This document shows, in pieces, positions 11,652 to 21,216 of a stretch of DNA of 64,000 bases (within the stretch, counting starts at the first letter, position 1; every line of letters begins with the position of its first letter). The translations under genes and the position numbers were made by a program. The notes below the pieces were generated by a model. It saw nothing but the letters and a program-made list of their open reading frames with translations. It was not told where the DNA came from and made no database searches. The stretch comes from Pseudomonas sp. N040 (GTDB taxonomy: Bacteria; Pseudomonadota; Gammaproteobacteria; Pseudomonadales; Pseudomonadaceae): assembly GCF_015637705.1 (NCBI RefSeq), contig NZ_JADOBE010000001.1:434001-498000 (forward strand). Direction: 5' to 3'.

Positions 11652-12539
11652 TCAGTACCACTTGGCCTCGCCTGGCGGGCGCTTCTTGAAGCGCTTCATG
11701 CTCCACAGGTACTGGCTGGGATAAGCCCGCACGGACTTCTCGACCATGGCGCTCATGGCCGCGGTAGCGACCTGCAGATCCTCGCTGTACATCGCTTCCG
11801 GGGCGGGCTCGATGATCACCTTGAAGCCCGAGCCATCCTCCAGGCGAATGCCGTTGATGAAGAACGCCACCGCCTTGCCGCCGGCAAGCATGCCTGGAAC
11901 GAACTTGCTGGTCAGTGCCTGGATGCCGCAGAACGGTACGAACAGCCCGGCCGAAAGGCTCGGCTCGGGATCCGCCGGAATGCCGACCACACCGCCGCGG
12001 CGGACTTCCTTGATCACGCTGAGAATGCCTTCCTTGGTCGACGGCGCCACCCGGTTGCCCAGCTGCACGCGCTGCTTTTGCAGTAAATCGTCGAGCGCCT
12101 TGAGCTTGGGTGGCCGGTAGAAAATGATCGGGTTGCACATCGAACAGAAGTAGTGATTGAGCACTTCCCAGTTGCCGATATGGGTCGCAATGCCGATCAC
12201 GCCCTTGCCACTGGCCAGGGCCTGCTGCATCACCTCCAGCCCCTCGACCTGGCGTATCAGCTTGAGCGTCTTCTGCGCCGGCCAGATCCACGCGCACGCG
12301 CTTTCCGCCAGCAGCCGGCCAATATCCCGGTGGGTACGCCGCTCCAGCTGCTGCAGCTGCGCGGCCGTCAGTTCGGGAAAACACTTGCTCAGGTTGATGT
12401 GCACCACCTCGCGCGAGCGACTGGGGATTTTCCACATCAACCAGCCCAGGGCGGCGCCAACCGCCTGCACGGCACGCCATGGCAGCAAGGCAAACAACCG
12501 CAGGCAGCCTACGGCAAATGCGCCTTTTAACTTTTCCAT
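11652..12539 (-). CDS. LpxL/HtrB-type lipid A acyltransferase
   Basis: The lysophospholipid acyltransferase fold of the LpxL/LpxM group adds secondary acyl chains to lipid A at the inner membrane. The 295-residue protein has one N-terminal hydrophobic segment (about 5-35), the catalytic HxxxxE motif HIGNWE, and the conserved stretch IPADPEPSLSAGLFVPFCG. In P. aeruginosa the HtrB gene at this locus (next to trkA and tag) is a lipid A 2-hydroxylaurate/laurate transferase; the acyl preference here is inferred only from synteny. The start at 12539 (MEKLKGAF) gives the usual short cytoplasmic N terminus before the anchor. Confidence 0.88.
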   Translation of the reverse strand: MEKLKGAFAVGCLRLFALLPWRAVQAVGAALGWLMWKIPSRSREVVHINLSKCFPELTAAQLQQLERRTHRDIGRLLAESACAWIWPAQKTLKLIRQVEGLEVMQQALASGKGVIGIATHIGNWEVLNHYFCSMCNPIIFYRPPKLKALDDLLQKQRVQLGNRVAPSTKEGILSVIKEVRRGGVVGIPADPEPSLSAGLFVPFCGIQALTSKFVPGMLAGGKAVAFFINGIRLEDGSGFKVIIEPAPEAMYSEDLQVATAAMSAMVEKSVRAYPSQYLWSMKRFKKRPPGEAKWY

Positions 12540-12660
12540 AATCCACTCCAGAACTCTCTGCCCCTGCATTCTACGGGATCGGTTGGCGCGGCTGGCAGCC
12601 GTGCGGCGAAAACTGTAAGGTGGCCCGGTCAGCTCGGCCTATAACAAAAATTCCCCGCTC

Positions 12661-13488
12661 ATGCCGATTCGCCTCCTGCTGCTGCTGTGCTTGTCCCTCC
12701 CGTGCATGGCCACGGAGCTGCGCGTGTGTGCGGACTACCGCAATGTTCCGCCGTTGAGCTATATCGGCGGCATGGGCGCAGCGCAGTACCTGCTGGCCAG
12801 GGCGGCGCAGAATCTCGGCATACCGCTCAGTATCAGCTATCGACCGCAGGCACGTTGCCTGCTGGAACTGGCCGACCAGCGCTTCGATGCCTTGCTCACC
12901 GTTTCGCCCAACCCACTGACCACGCCGCTGGTGGCTTTTCCCCTGGACAGCCAGGGGCAGATCGACACCTCCCGCGCTTACCTGCGCATGCGTATCGTGG
13001 CCTTTCGCATGAAGGGCAGCCAGGCCAGCTGGGATGGCCGGCAGTTTGTCCATCTGCACAAGCCGGTGCTCTTCGAAAACGGGGTTCCTGCGGTCAGCCT
13101 GCTGATGCAGAGACTCCCGGTGGCCTCGCGCTCCAGCGCGCGCACACCGGCGCAGATGATCGAAATGATGCGCCTGGGGCGCGCCGAGATTGCCGTTGGC
13201 CTGGAGCCCGCCATCCGCTTCGCCCTGCGGGGTCACGACCCGCAAGGACAGTTCGAGATACTCCAGCCGGCGCTGCTCGAAGCCGAGATGTACCTGGGGA
13301 TCAGCAAATCCTTTGCCGCGCGCCATCCCGAACAGGCCAAACGCCTGTGGAATGAAATCTGGCGGATCAACCACAGCCCCGAATGGCTGCAGATCCGCGA
13401 CCAGGTCATGCGCAACCAGCTCGCGCCCAGTGCTGTGTTCTCCGCGCAAGCGGTACTGGCTATTCAGCCGCCAGCCAGTGCGCCGTAA
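12661..13488 (+). CDS. Periplasmic solute-binding protein, family 3 type, orphan
   Basis: The 275-residue protein has a clear signal peptide (MPIRLLLLLCLSLPCMA), then an amino-acid-binding-protein-like fold beginning ELRVCADYRNVPPLSY. This is the usual start of bacterial extracellular solute-binding family 3. No ABC permease or ATPase is adjacent, so it may serve a distant transporter or act as a sensor; the ligand is unknown. The C terminus (PPASAP) overlaps the end of tag on the opposite strand by 25 bp, an unusually tight convergent overlap. Confident as an exported binding protein, not as to ligand. Confidence 0.75.
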   Translation: MPIRLLLLLCLSLPCMATELRVCADYRNVPPLSYIGGMGAAQYLLARAAQNLGIPLSISYRPQARCLLELADQRFDALLTVSPNPLTTPLVAFPLDSQGQIDTSRAYLRMRIVAFRMKGSQASWDGRQFVHLHKPVLFENGVPAVSLLMQRLPVASRSSARTPAQMIEMMRLGRAEIAVGLEPAIRFALRGHDPQGQFEILQPALLEAEMYLGISKSFAARHPEQAKRLWNEIWRINHSPEWLQIRDQVMRNQLAPSAVFSAQAVLAIQPPASAP

Positions 13489-14018
13489 CGATCACAGTCG
13501 GTGGTGTGATCCATGACCATCCCGGCCGCCTGCATGTAGGCGTAGCAGATGGTCGGGCCGACGAAGGTGAAGCCGGCCTTTTTCAGCGCCTTGCTCATGG
13601 CCTCGGCTTCCGCTGTGAGCGTCGGCATTGCGCGGCGATCCGCGAAGTGATTGATCTTCGGCGCCCCGTCGACAAACGACCAGAGCAGCGCCACCGGATC
13701 CTCCAGTTGCAGCCAGGCCTGGGCATTCTGCCGCGCGGCGCGGAGCTTCAGGCGGTTGCGGATGATCCCCGGATCCTGCAGGCGCTCCTCGATTTCCGCA
13801 TCACTCATCTGCGCCAGGCGCTGCACATCGAAACCGAACAGCACCTCGCGATAGCGAGCGCGCTTTTTCAGCACGGTGATCCATGACAGCCCGGCCTGAA
13901 AGCCCTCCAGCAGCAGCAACTCGAACAACCGTTGCGGGTCGCGCAGCGGCACGCCCCATTCCTCATCGTGGTAGGCGATGTACAGGGGGTCGTCGGTACA
14001 CCAGAAGCAGCGTGGCAT
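13464..14018 (-). CDS. tag: DNA-3-methyladenine glycosylase I
   Basis: Excises 3-methyladenine from alkylated DNA. The 184-residue protein begins MPRCFWCTDDPLYIAYHDEEWG, the family signature with zinc-ligand Cys and the conserved HDEEWG, and includes LLLEGFQAGLSW and the C-terminal His/Cys zinc ligands (VMDHTTDC). The length is normal. The start at 14018 has GGAGA a few bases upstream. It is divergent from glyQ with 80 bp between the starts, the same neighbour as in P. aeruginosa. Confidence 0.96.
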   Translation of the reverse strand: MPRCFWCTDDPLYIAYHDEEWGVPLRDPQRLFELLLLEGFQAGLSWITVLKKRARYREVLFGFDVQRLAQMSDAEIEERLQDPGIIRNRLKLRAARQNAQAWLQLEDPVALLWSFVDGAPKINHFADRRAMPTLTAEAEAMSKALKKAGFTFVGPTICYAYMQAAGMVMDHTTDCDRYGALAGG

Positions 14019-14098
14019 AGGCTCTCCATGCGGTTTGCAGGGAATTGATCGGGTATACTCCGCGGCTTTACGCACAAGCCTCGACAGCGGTGAAATTC

Positions 14099-15046
14099 GT
14101 GACCCAGACTACGCCCGACGTTAGCACCTTCCAAGGATTGATCCTCGCCCTGCAAAGCTATTGGGCTGAGCAGGGTTGCGTGATCCTGCAGCCCTACGAC
14201 ATGGAAATGGGTGCCGGCACCTTCCATACCGCCACCTTCCTGCGCGCCATCGGCCCGGAGACCTGGAACGCCGCCTACGTGCAGCCGTCCCGGCGCCCGG
14301 CTGACGGCCGCTACGGCGAGAACCCCAACCGCCTGCAGCACTACTACCAGTTCCAGGTGGTACTGAAGCCGAACCCGGAAAATATCCAGGACCTGTACCT
14401 CGAATCGCTGCGCCGGATTGGCGTCGATACCCTGGTGCACGACATCCGCTTCGTCGAGGACAACTGGGAATCGCCGACCCTCGGCGCCTGGGGCCTGGGC
14501 TGGGAAGTCTGGCTCAACGGCATGGAAGTCACCCAGTTCACCTACTTCCAGCAGGTCGGCGGCGTCGAGTGCTACCCCGTCACCGGCGAGATCACCTACG
14601 GCCTCGAGCGCCTGGCCATGTACCTGCAGGGCGTCGACTCGGTGTATGACCTGGTCTACTCCGACGGCCCGTTCGGCAAGGTCACCTACGGCGACGTGTT
14701 CCACCAGAACGAGGTGGAACAGTCCACCTTCAACTTCGAGCACGCCAACGTCGACAAGCTGTTCGACCTGTTCGACTTCTACGAATCCGAGGCCAACCGC
14801 CTGATGGCCCTGCAGCTGCCGCTGCCGGCCTACGAAATGGTGATCAAGGCCTCGCACAGCTTCAACCTGCTCGACGCCCGCCGGGCCATCTCGGTCACCG
14901 CGCGCCAGCAGTACATCCTGCGCGTGCGCACGCTGGCCCGCAGCATCGCCCAAAGCTATCTGCTGGCCCGCGCCAAACTCGGCTTCCCCATGGCCACCCC
15001 CGAACTGCGTGATGAAGTACTGGCCAAGCTGGAGGCAGCAGAATGA
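14099..15046 (+). CDS. glyQ: Glycyl-tRNA synthetase alpha subunit
   Basis: Catalytic subunit of the alpha2beta2 class IIc glycyl-tRNA synthetase. With the GTG start at 14099 the product is 315 residues, the family length, and begins [18 protein letters not shown]. Class II core motifs are visible, e.g. [27 protein letters not shown] and the [18 protein letters not shown] stretch. An in-frame GTG at 14090 or ATG at 14045 is possible, but these would add residues not usual in the family. The stop overlaps the glyS start (ATGA), so the two subunits are translationally coupled. Confidence 0.96.
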   Translation: MTQTTPDVSTFQGLILALQSYWAEQGCVILQPYDMEMGAGTFHTATFLRAIGPETWNAAYVQPSRRPADGRYGENPNRLQHYYQFQVVLKPNPENIQDLYLESLRRIGVDTLVHDIRFVEDNWESPTLGAWGLGWEVWLNGMEVTQFTYFQQVGGVECYPVTGEITYGLERLAMYLQGVDSVYDLVYSDGPFGKVTYGDVFHQNEVEQSTFNFEHANVDKLFDLFDFYESEANRLMALQLPLPAYEMVIKASHSFNLLDARRAISVTARQQYILRVRTLARSIAQSYLLARAKLGFPMATPELRDEVLAKLEAAE

Positions 15047-17097
15047 GTGCGCAAGATTTTCTGGTTGAACTGGGCACCGAAGAGCTGCCGCCGAAAGCAC
15101 TGAAAAGCCTTGGCGAAGCCTTTCTCGCGGGTATCGAAAGGGGCCTCAAGGCGGCCGGCCTGAGCTACGCCAAAGCGCGCATGTATGCCGCCCCACGCCG
15201 CCTGGCGGTACTGGTCGACGGCCTCGCCGCGCAGCAACCGGATCGTACGGTCAACCTCGATGGTCCGCCGCTGCAAGCCGCCTTCGACAAGGACGGCAAG
15301 CCGACCCAGGCCGCTTTGGGCTTCGCCAAGAAGTGTGGCGTTGACCTGGCGCTGGTGGACCAGAGCGGTCCCAAGCTGAAGTTTAGCCAGAGCATTGCCG
15401 GCCAACCGGCTGTCAGTCTGTTGCCGGGCATTGTTGAAACCTCACTCAACGATCTGCCAATTCCCAAGCGCATGCGCTGGGCGGCGCGCAAGGAAGAGTT
15501 CGTCCGCCCAACCCAGTGGCTGGTCATGCTGTTTGGCGACGCCGTGATCGACTGCCACATCCTCGCCCAGCAGGCCGGGCGGGTGTCGCGCGGGCACCGC
15601 TTCCATGCCAACCGCGAAGTGCGCATTTCCAGCCCGGCCAGTTATGCCGAGGATCTGCGCAGCGCTTACGTGATTGCCGATTTTGCCGAGCGCCGCGAGC
15701 TGATCAGCCAGCGGGTAGCCGAGCTGGCCAAGGCCGAGCAGGGCACTGCGATTATTCCGCCAGCCTTGCTTGATGAAGTCAGTGCACTGGTCGAATGGCC
15801 GGTGCCGCTGGTCTGCTCCTTCGAGGAGCGCTTCCTCGCGGTGCCGCAGGAAGCCCTGATCACCACCATGCAGGACAACCAGAAGTACTTCTGCCTGCTG
15901 GATGGCAATGGCAAGCTGCTGCCGCGCTTCATCACCGTGGCCAACATCGAGAGCAAGGACCCGGCGCAGATCGTCGCCGGCAACGAGAAGGTGGTGCGTC
16001 CGCGCCTGACCGACGCCGAGTTCTTCTTCAAGCAGGACCAGCGCCAGCCGCTGGAAAAGCGCAACGAGCGTCTGGCCAATGTAGTGTTCCAGGCCCAGCT
16101 CGGCAGCGTCTATGACAAGGCGGCACGGGTCTCCGACCTGGCCGGCTTCATCGCCGGGCAGATCGGCGGCGACGCCAGCCGCGCCGCGCGGGCCGGTATC
16201 CTCAGCAAGTGCGACCTGGCCAGCGAGATGGTCGGCGAGTTCCCGGAGATGCAGGGTATCGCCGGCTACTACTACGCACTGCATGACGGCGAGCCGGAAG
16301 ACGTGGCCCTGGCGCTTAACGAGCAATACATGCCGCGCGGGGCAGGGGCAGAATTGCCGCAGACCCTCACCGGCGCCGCCGTGGCGGTGGCCGACAAGCT
16401 CGACACGCTGGTCGGCATCTTCGGCATCGGCATGCTGCCGACCGGCTCCAAGGACCCCTATGCCCTGCGCCGCGCCGCACTCGGCGTGCTGCGCATCCTG
16501 ATCGAGAAACAGCTGGACCTCGACCTGGTCGAAGCCGTCGGCTTCGCCATCGGCCAGTACGGCGCCAGGGTCAACAGCGCCGGGCTGGCGCAACAGGTGC
16601 TGGACTTCATCTTCGACCGCCTGCGCGCGCGCTACGAAGACGAAGGTGTCGACGTGGCCGTGTACCAGGCCGTGCGTGCGCTCAGCCCCGCTGCGCCGCT
16701 GGACTTTGACCAGCGCGTGCAGGCCGTGCAGGCCTTCCGTCAGTTGCCGGACGCCACGGCCCTGGCGGCAGCCAACAAGCGAGTGTCGAATATCCTGGCC
16801 AAGGCCGAAGGCACGGTGCCGGACAGCGTGAACCCGGCCTTGCTGCAGGAGGCCGCGGAACAGGCCCTGGCAGCGGCCGTCGCGGCGGCGCAGCAGGCGG
16901 TCACCCCGCTGGCAGCAGCCCGTTGCTACCGCGAGGCGCTGGCACAACTGGCGGCGTTGCGCGGTCCGGTGGATGCCTTCTTCGAGCAGGTACTGGTGAA
17001 TGCCGAGGACAGCGCCGTGCGCGCCAACCGCTACGCGTTGCTCAAGCAGCTGCGTGAACTGTTCCTTGGCGTGGCCGATATTTCGCTGCTGGGCTGA
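15043..17097 (+). CDS. glyS: Glycyl-tRNA synthetase beta subunit
   Basis: tRNA-binding subunit of the tetrameric glycyl-tRNA synthetase. The 684-residue protein begins [20 protein letters not shown], the invariant start of GlyS, and contains PRRLAVLV, the HD-like region and a C-terminal anticodon-binding domain (DALR type, about 590-684). It overlaps glyQ by 4 bp, which supports equal production. A palindromic repeat lies in the 100 bp between its stop and gmhB, so downstream genes may be partly uncoupled. Confidence 0.97.
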   Translation: MSAQDFLVELGTEELPPKALKSLGEAFLAGIERGLKAAGLSYAKARMYAAPRRLAVLVDGLAAQQPDRTVNLDGPPLQAAFDKDGKPTQAALGFAKKCGVDLALVDQSGPKLKFSQSIAGQPAVSLLPGIVETSLNDLPIPKRMRWAARKEEFVRPTQWLVMLFGDAVIDCHILAQQAGRVSRGHRFHANREVRISSPASYAEDLRSAYVIADFAERRELISQRVAELAKAEQGTAIIPPALLDEVSALVEWPVPLVCSFEERFLAVPQEALITTMQDNQKYFCLLDGNGKLLPRFITVANIESKDPAQIVAGNEKVVRPRLTDAEFFFKQDQRQPLEKRNERLANVVFQAQLGSVYDKAARVSDLAGFIAGQIGGDASRAARAGILSKCDLASEMVGEFPEMQGIAGYYYALHDGEPEDVALALNEQYMPRGAGAELPQTLTGAAVAVADKLDTLVGIFGIGMLPTGSKDPYALRRAALGVLRILIEKQLDLDLVEAVGFAIGQYGARVNSAGLAQQVLDFIFDRLRARYEDEGVDVAVYQAVRALSPAAPLDFDQRVQAVQAFRQLPDATALAAANKRVSNILAKAEGTVPDSVNPALLQEAAEQALAAAVAAAQQAVTPLAAARCYREALAQLAALRGPVDAFFEQVLVNAEDSAVRANRYALLKQLRELFLGVADISLLG

Positions 17098-17109
17098 TCA
17101 CTCCGAAAC

Positions 17110-17188
17110 GCAGGATGGGTTGAACGCAGCGATACCCATCCTCCCCGCAGACGCTGGATTCAGCCGATCCACGCCTAACCCATCTTGC
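17110..17188. repeat. Degenerate REP-like palindrome pair between glyS and gmhB
   Basis: The left hairpin (GGATGGGT ... ACCCATCC, 17113-17141) has the outer foot GCAG. The right half is a reverse-orientation relative (GCAAGATGGGTTAGG on the minus strand, ending at 17188). The design is that of the GTAG-footed pairs elsewhere in the window, but the feet are degenerate. It separates glyS from gmhB. Confidence 0.5.
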
Positions 17189-17197
17189 GGAGCAGGC

Positions 17198-17728
17198 ATG
17201 AAACTACTGATTCTCGACCGCGATGGCGTGATCAACCAGGACTCCGACGACTACATCAAGTCAGTCGATGAGTGGATCCCGTTGCCTGGCGCCATCGACG
17301 CGATAGCCCGGTTGAGCAAGGCCGGCTGGACGGTGGCGGTGGCCACCAACCAGTCCGGCCTGGCCCGTGGCTACTATGACGAAGCCACCCTCGAGGCCAT
17401 GCACCAGCGCCTGCGCCAGCTGGTGGCCGAGCAGGGTGGCGAACTGGGACTGATCGTGCACTGCCCGCACGGCCCGGATGATGACTGCAACTGCCGTAAA
17501 CCCATGCCCGGCATGCTGCAGCAGATTGCCGAACACTATGCGGCTGAGCTGCAGGGTGTATGGTTTGTCGGTGACTCCAGCGGTGACCTGCAGGCGGCGC
17601 TGGCCGTCGACTGCCAACCGGTGCTGGTGAAAACCGGCAAGGGCCAACGCACCCTGGCCAGGCCGATACCGGCACACACCCTGGTGTTCGACGACCTCGC
17701 CGCCGTCGCCACCCAACTGCTTGCTTGA
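17198..17728 (+). CDS. gmhB: D-glycero-beta-D-manno-heptose-1,7-bisphosphate 7-phosphatase
   Basis: Removes the 7-phosphate in ADP-heptose synthesis for the LPS inner core. This HAD-superfamily protein of 176 residues has motif I LDRDGVIN (about 6-13), motif II TNQSGLARG, the structural zinc loop CPHGPDDDCNCRKP and motif III/IV GDSSGD. The start at 17198 places the first Asp at residue 7, as expected, with GGAG upstream. It precedes plsC by 13 bp, and the same pair sits downstream of glyS in other Pseudomonas, so they form a small envelope-lipid unit. Confidence 0.94.
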   Translation: MKLLILDRDGVINQDSDDYIKSVDEWIPLPGAIDAIARLSKAGWTVAVATNQSGLARGYYDEATLEAMHQRLRQLVAEQGGELGLIVHCPHGPDDDCNCRKPMPGMLQQIAEHYAAELQGVWFVGDSSGDLQAALAVDCQPVLVKTGKGQRTLARPIPAHTLVFDDLAAVATQLLA

Positions 17729-17741
17729 AGGATTCCTGCCC

Positions 17742-18515
17742 ATGCCGATTCTGCAATCCGTCCGCTCGCTCACCTTCTATCTGCTGCTGGCCCTGATGAC
17801 GGTAGTGTGGAGTTCGTTCGGCCTGATTGTCGGGCTGCTGCTGCCCTTTCCGCTGCGTTACCGGCTGATCAATCAGGCCTGGGCATGGCAGGCCATCTGG
17901 CTGGCGCGCTGGGTAGCAGGGGTGCGCTACGAGCTGAGCGGCCGCGAGAACATTCCGGCGCGGCCCTGCGTGATCCTGGCCAAGCACCAGAGCACCTGGG
18001 AAACCTTCTATTTTTCCGCACTGTTTGCCCCGCTCAGCCAGGTGATCAAGCGCGAGCTGCTGCGCGTACCCTTCTGGGGCTGGTCGATGAAGCTGCTCAA
18101 GCCGATCGCGATTGACCGCGGCAACCCCAAGGCAGCCCTCAAGCAGCTTGCCAGCCAGGGGCATGAGCGGCTCACGGCCGGCTTGTGGGTGCTGATCTTT
18201 CCCGAAGGCACCCGCGTCCCCTACGGCCAGATCGGCAAGTTCTCCCGCGGCGGCGCGGCGCTGGCGGTGAATGCCGGCCTGCCGGTGCTGCCAATTGCGC
18301 ACAATGCCGGCAAGTGCTGGCCGCGCGATGGCTGGCTGAAGCACCCCGGCACCATCCGGATTGTCGTGGGTCCGCCCATGTATGCCGAGGGCAGCGGCCC
18401 GCGGGCCATCGCCGAGCTTAACGAGCGCGCCTTCGCCTGGGTGCGCCAGGCGCAAATCGACCTCGGCGCCCTGCCGGCCGACGCGCAGGCCGCGACCGGG
18501 CTGCCGGAAGACTGA
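17742..18515 (+). CDS. plsC: 1-acyl-sn-glycerol-3-phosphate acyltransferase (PlsC family)
   Basis: Converts lysophosphatidic acid to phosphatidic acid at the inner membrane. The 257-residue protein has an N-terminal membrane segment (about 8-38), the acyltransferase motif KHQSTWE (an HX4E variant of HX4D, seen in this pseudomonad group) and FPEGTR. The start at 17742 (MPILQSVRS) is favoured; an ATG 21 bases earlier overlaps gmhB. It closes the glyQ-glyS-gmhB-plsC rightward series. In P. aeruginosa the next gene is gyrB; here three extra genes intervene. Confidence 0.92.
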   Translation: MPILQSVRSLTFYLLLALMTVVWSSFGLIVGLLLPFPLRYRLINQAWAWQAIWLARWVAGVRYELSGRENIPARPCVILAKHQSTWETFYFSALFAPLSQVIKRELLRVPFWGWSMKLLKPIAIDRGNPKAALKQLASQGHERLTAGLWVLIFPEGTRVPYGQIGKFSRGGAALAVNAGLPVLPIAHNAGKCWPRDGWLKHPGTIRIVVGPPMYAEGSGPRAIAELNERAFAWVRQAQIDLGALPADAQAATGLPED

Positions 18516-18534
18516 GGCGCGCGCAAGCCTGTAC

Positions 18535-18556
18535 CCGCCCGGCTCAGGACGGGCGG
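18535..18556. terminator. Stem-loop between convergent plsC and thiolase
   Basis: CCGCCCG and CGGGCGG form a 7-bp stem with an 8-base loop. The structure overlaps the thiolase stop codon (18544-18546) and lies 20 bp after the plsC stop. It may serve both convergent transcripts; there is no U tract. Confidence 0.4.
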
Positions 18557-19776
18557 CCGACGACAAAGCTGGCCACCGCGCTGAAGCTTCCGCCGATGTT
18601 CAGGCACGCCGCCAGGCGCGCGCCTTCGACCTGATAGCCTGCGGCTTTGTGCTCCACCTGGCGCCAGGCATCCAGCAGCATGCGCACACCGGTAGCCCCC
18701 ACCGGATGGCCGCCACCGATCAGGCCGCCGCTCGGGTTGACCGGCAGGCGCCCGCCCAGCTCGATGCTGCCATCCTCGATCCGCTGCCAGCCCTGACCGG
18801 GCGAGGCCAGGCCGAAATGCTCCAGCGCCAGGTATTCGCTGATGGTGAAGCAATCGTGGGTTTCTATCAGGTCCAGCTGCCAGGCATCCGCCAGCCCGGC
18901 ACGCTGCATGGCATCGGCAATGGTCCGCTGCAGGTGGGGAAACATCAGGCCGCGTTCGCTCGCCGCCGGCAGCTTTTCCGCCAGTGGCAAGGGCGAGCTG
19001 CGCTGGCCCCAGCCAAGGATCGCCGGGTAGCTTTCACTGCGCCCGAGCCTGCGCGCATGCTGCTGCGCAAACGCCTCCGAGCAGAGAAACACTGCCGCGC
19101 AGCCATCACTGATCTGCGCACAGTCGCGCCGGCGCAATTCGCCTTCCACGCGCGGATTTAATTCATCATTTGCCGCGAAATGTTCGGCCTGCAGTTGCCA
19201 GTCGCGGGTCTGCGCCAGCGGATTGCATTTGGCGTTGGCCAGATTGATCTCGGCAATCCGGCGCAGGTAGCGCGCATCCAGACCGTGCTGTTCGACGTAG
19301 CGCTGGCGCACCTGCTCGAACAGGTGTGGCCACAGGTATTTTGCCGCTTGCGCTTCGTGTCCGTGCCACGCGGCACAGCCCAGATTCTGCGCCGCCTGCT
19401 CGCCCGAAACATTGCGCATCTGCTCGATGCCAAGCACACAGACACACTCGGCACGCCCAGCTTCGATGCTGGCCATGGCCGCGAGAATGGCCATGCTGCC
19501 GGAAGCGCACGCCGCCTCGTGGCGCATGATCGGCAACTCTGCCCACGCCGGATCGCAGCGGGCCAGCAAGCCACCAAGCAAACCCTGATGACAGAACAGT
19601 TCGGCGGCAAAGTTGCCGATATGCGCGGCCTGCACCTGATCTGCCGGCAGACTGCATTCCGCCAGGCCACTCTGCACCACCCGCTGCATTTCGCCGGCCA
19701 GATCGCTGCCTTCGCGCTGCCAGTGGCGGGCAAAGTCGCTTTGCGCGCCACCGAGGATCAGCACCCTGCGGCTCAT
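18544..19776 (-). CDS. Thiolase family protein (SCP2-thiolase-like)
   Basis: The 410-residue protein has the thiolase fold with nucleophile Cys90 in HEAACASGS, HDCF (His307) and GGGHPVGATG (His357). Near the C terminus CLNIGG replaces the CxG loop of biosynthetic and degradative thiolases; this and the HDCF motif are usual in the SCP2/non-specific lipid-transfer-like group. Such enzymes can cleave or form 3-ketoacyl-CoA, but the substrate is not predictable. Its start overlaps the stop of the carotenoid oxygenase gene by 4 bp, so the two are co-translated, suggesting consecutive steps on one compound. It is not part of the conserved gyrB neighbourhood and probably an acquired gene. Confidence 0.85.
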   Translation of the reverse strand: MSRRVLILGGAQSDFARHWQREGSDLAGEMQRVVQSGLAECSLPADQVQAAHIGNFAAELFCHQGLLGGLLARCDPAWAELPIMRHEAACASGSMAILAAMASIEAGRAECVCVLGIEQMRNVSGEQAAQNLGCAAWHGHEAQAAKYLWPHLFEQVRQRYVEQHGLDARYLRRIAEINLANAKCNPLAQTRDWQLQAEHFAANDELNPRVEGELRRRDCAQISDGCAAVFLCSEAFAQQHARRLGRSESYPAILGWGQRSSPLPLAEKLPAASERGLMFPHLQRTIADAMQRAGLADAWQLDLIETHDCFTISEYLALEHFGLASPGQGWQRIEDGSIELGGRLPVNPSGGLIGGGHPVGATGVRMLLDAWRQVEHKAAGYQVEGARLAACLNIGGSFSAVASFVVGRPS

Positions 19777-21203
19777 GCCGATCCCTGTGGCTTGAGATCC
19801 CGGCCTTCCACCCAGCAGGCATGGAAGCCTAGCGGCACGCGTTGCGGAATCGCCAGCCGGGTACAGGGCCCCGCTTGCAGGTCACGGGCATCGTAGATCC
19901 ACAGCTCCGAGCGGTTGTTCACTTCGTCCTGCACAAAGCTCAGCAGGTAACCGTCATCCTCGTTTTGTGCCTGAGTGCCTGGGGCAAACGGGCTTTCACT
20001 GCCGTAGATCCCCTGGCCAAAACGCACCTGCTGATGCTTGCCGGTAGCCAAGTCGTACTTGCGGATGCCGTCGAAGCGCAGGGTAGGGCGGGGTCCGATG
20101 GTCACGGCATAGCCGTAGCGGGTCGGATAGCCCTGGTCGCGCGGGTTGATGCTGGGGAATTCGGCGTTTACTTGGTCGAGGCAGCGCTCGCTGGTTTGTC
20201 CGGTTTGCAGGTTGAAGCGCCACTCCCACAGCTCGGCATTCATCTGCAGGTTCTGCAGCATGCGCTCGAACTCACTGGCAGTGCTGTCTTCACTGTTGGC
20301 CACCGGGCTGGTCACCTTGTGAGCCAGCATGACCACCTCATCGCCTTCTTCCCAGGAATTCACCACGTGGTAGATGTAGCAGGGCGCGGCACTGAACCAG
20401 CGCACATCGGCCGCCGTGCCATGCCGTGGAATGATGGCAAAGCGTGAGCCCAGCTCCGGCCGATAAACGCTGCGCCAGCGCCCGCGCTGCAGTGCTTCGG
20501 TATCCACACAAACCGGCAGGTCCATGAGAATCGAATAATGCTCGGTGATCGCCATATCGTGGGGCAGGCGCGGGCCCGGCAACTCCACCGGGATCAGGCT
20601 GAGCTGTTCGCCGGCGGCGCTGACCACCCCGTAATGCAGGTAGGGCGGGCGCACCGAGTACTCGAAGAACATCATCTCGCCGGTACGCGCATCCACTTTC
20701 ACATGCGCCGAGACTGCGGTTGTGCGCTTGCCGGCGAAGTCATCGACGCCCAGGGTTTGCAGGCTGACGGGATCTACCCGGTAGGGCTCGCCGCACTGGT
20801 ACCAGAGCGCAAGCAAAGCACCATTGTGAAACTTCACATCGGTGTTGGCGGTGTCCTTGTAGGGCCGGCCAAGGGTCAATTTCCTTACCGGCTCGCGAAT
20901 GCCCTGCCACTGCGCTTCACCGGTACTGCGCTCCAGCTGCAGCCCGGCTGTTTCGATCCAACGGTTGCGATAGATGGCGTGGCCATTGGCAATCTCCACG
21001 GCGTGGAGCATGCCATCGCCGTCGAACCAGTGATGCCGGCCTTCGGTCGCGCGCTGCGGATTGGGTCCGTTACGGACATAGACACCGGCCAGGTCCGCGG
21101 GAATTGCACCCGCCAGCACCTCCAGCGGGGCTTCGATTTCTTCTGTGATGGGTGCATAACTGCCGAGCAGGTAGGGGTTGGCTTCTGGGGCAATGCTGTT
21201 CAT
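19773..21203 (-). CDS. Carotenoid cleavage oxygenase family protein
   Basis: Non-haem Fe(II) oxygenase that splits carbon-carbon double bonds, in carotenoids, apocarotenoids, stilbenes or phenylpropenes depending on the member. The 476-residue protein has the four iron-binding histidines, His167 (AHVKVD), His215 (PHDMAITE), His279 (YHVVNSWE) and His461 (GFHACW). Second-shell glutamates lie in SWEEGD (Glu285/286) and EFPSINP (Glu348), and the N-terminal RNGPNPQ and FDGDGM signatures are present. It is cytosolic with no signal peptide. Position and tight coupling to a thiolase argue for a catabolic role, with lignostilbene- or isoeugenol-like substrates as plausible as carotenoids. An inverted repeat lies 14-51 bases before its ATG. 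Confidence 0.9.
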   Translation of the reverse strand: MNSIAPEANPYLLGSYAPITEEIEAPLEVLAGAIPADLAGVYVRNGPNPQRATEGRHHWFDGDGMLHAVEIANGHAIYRNRWIETAGLQLERSTGEAQWQGIREPVRKLTLGRPYKDTANTDVKFHNGALLALWYQCGEPYRVDPVSLQTLGVDDFAGKRTTAVSAHVKVDARTGEMMFFEYSVRPPYLHYGVVSAAGEQLSLIPVELPGPRLPHDMAITEHYSILMDLPVCVDTEALQRGRWRSVYRPELGSRFAIIPRHGTAADVRWFSAAPCYIYHVVNSWEEGDEVVMLAHKVTSPVANSEDSTASEFERMLQNLQMNAELWEWRFNLQTGQTSERCLDQVNAEFPSINPRDQGYPTRYGYAVTIGPRPTLRFDGIRKYDLATGKHQQVRFGQGIYGSESPFAPGTQAQNEDDGYLLSFVQDEVNNRSELWIYDARDLQAGPCTRLAIPQRVPLGFHACWVEGRDLKPQGSA

Positions 21204-21216
21204 GGTCGCTCCTTTG

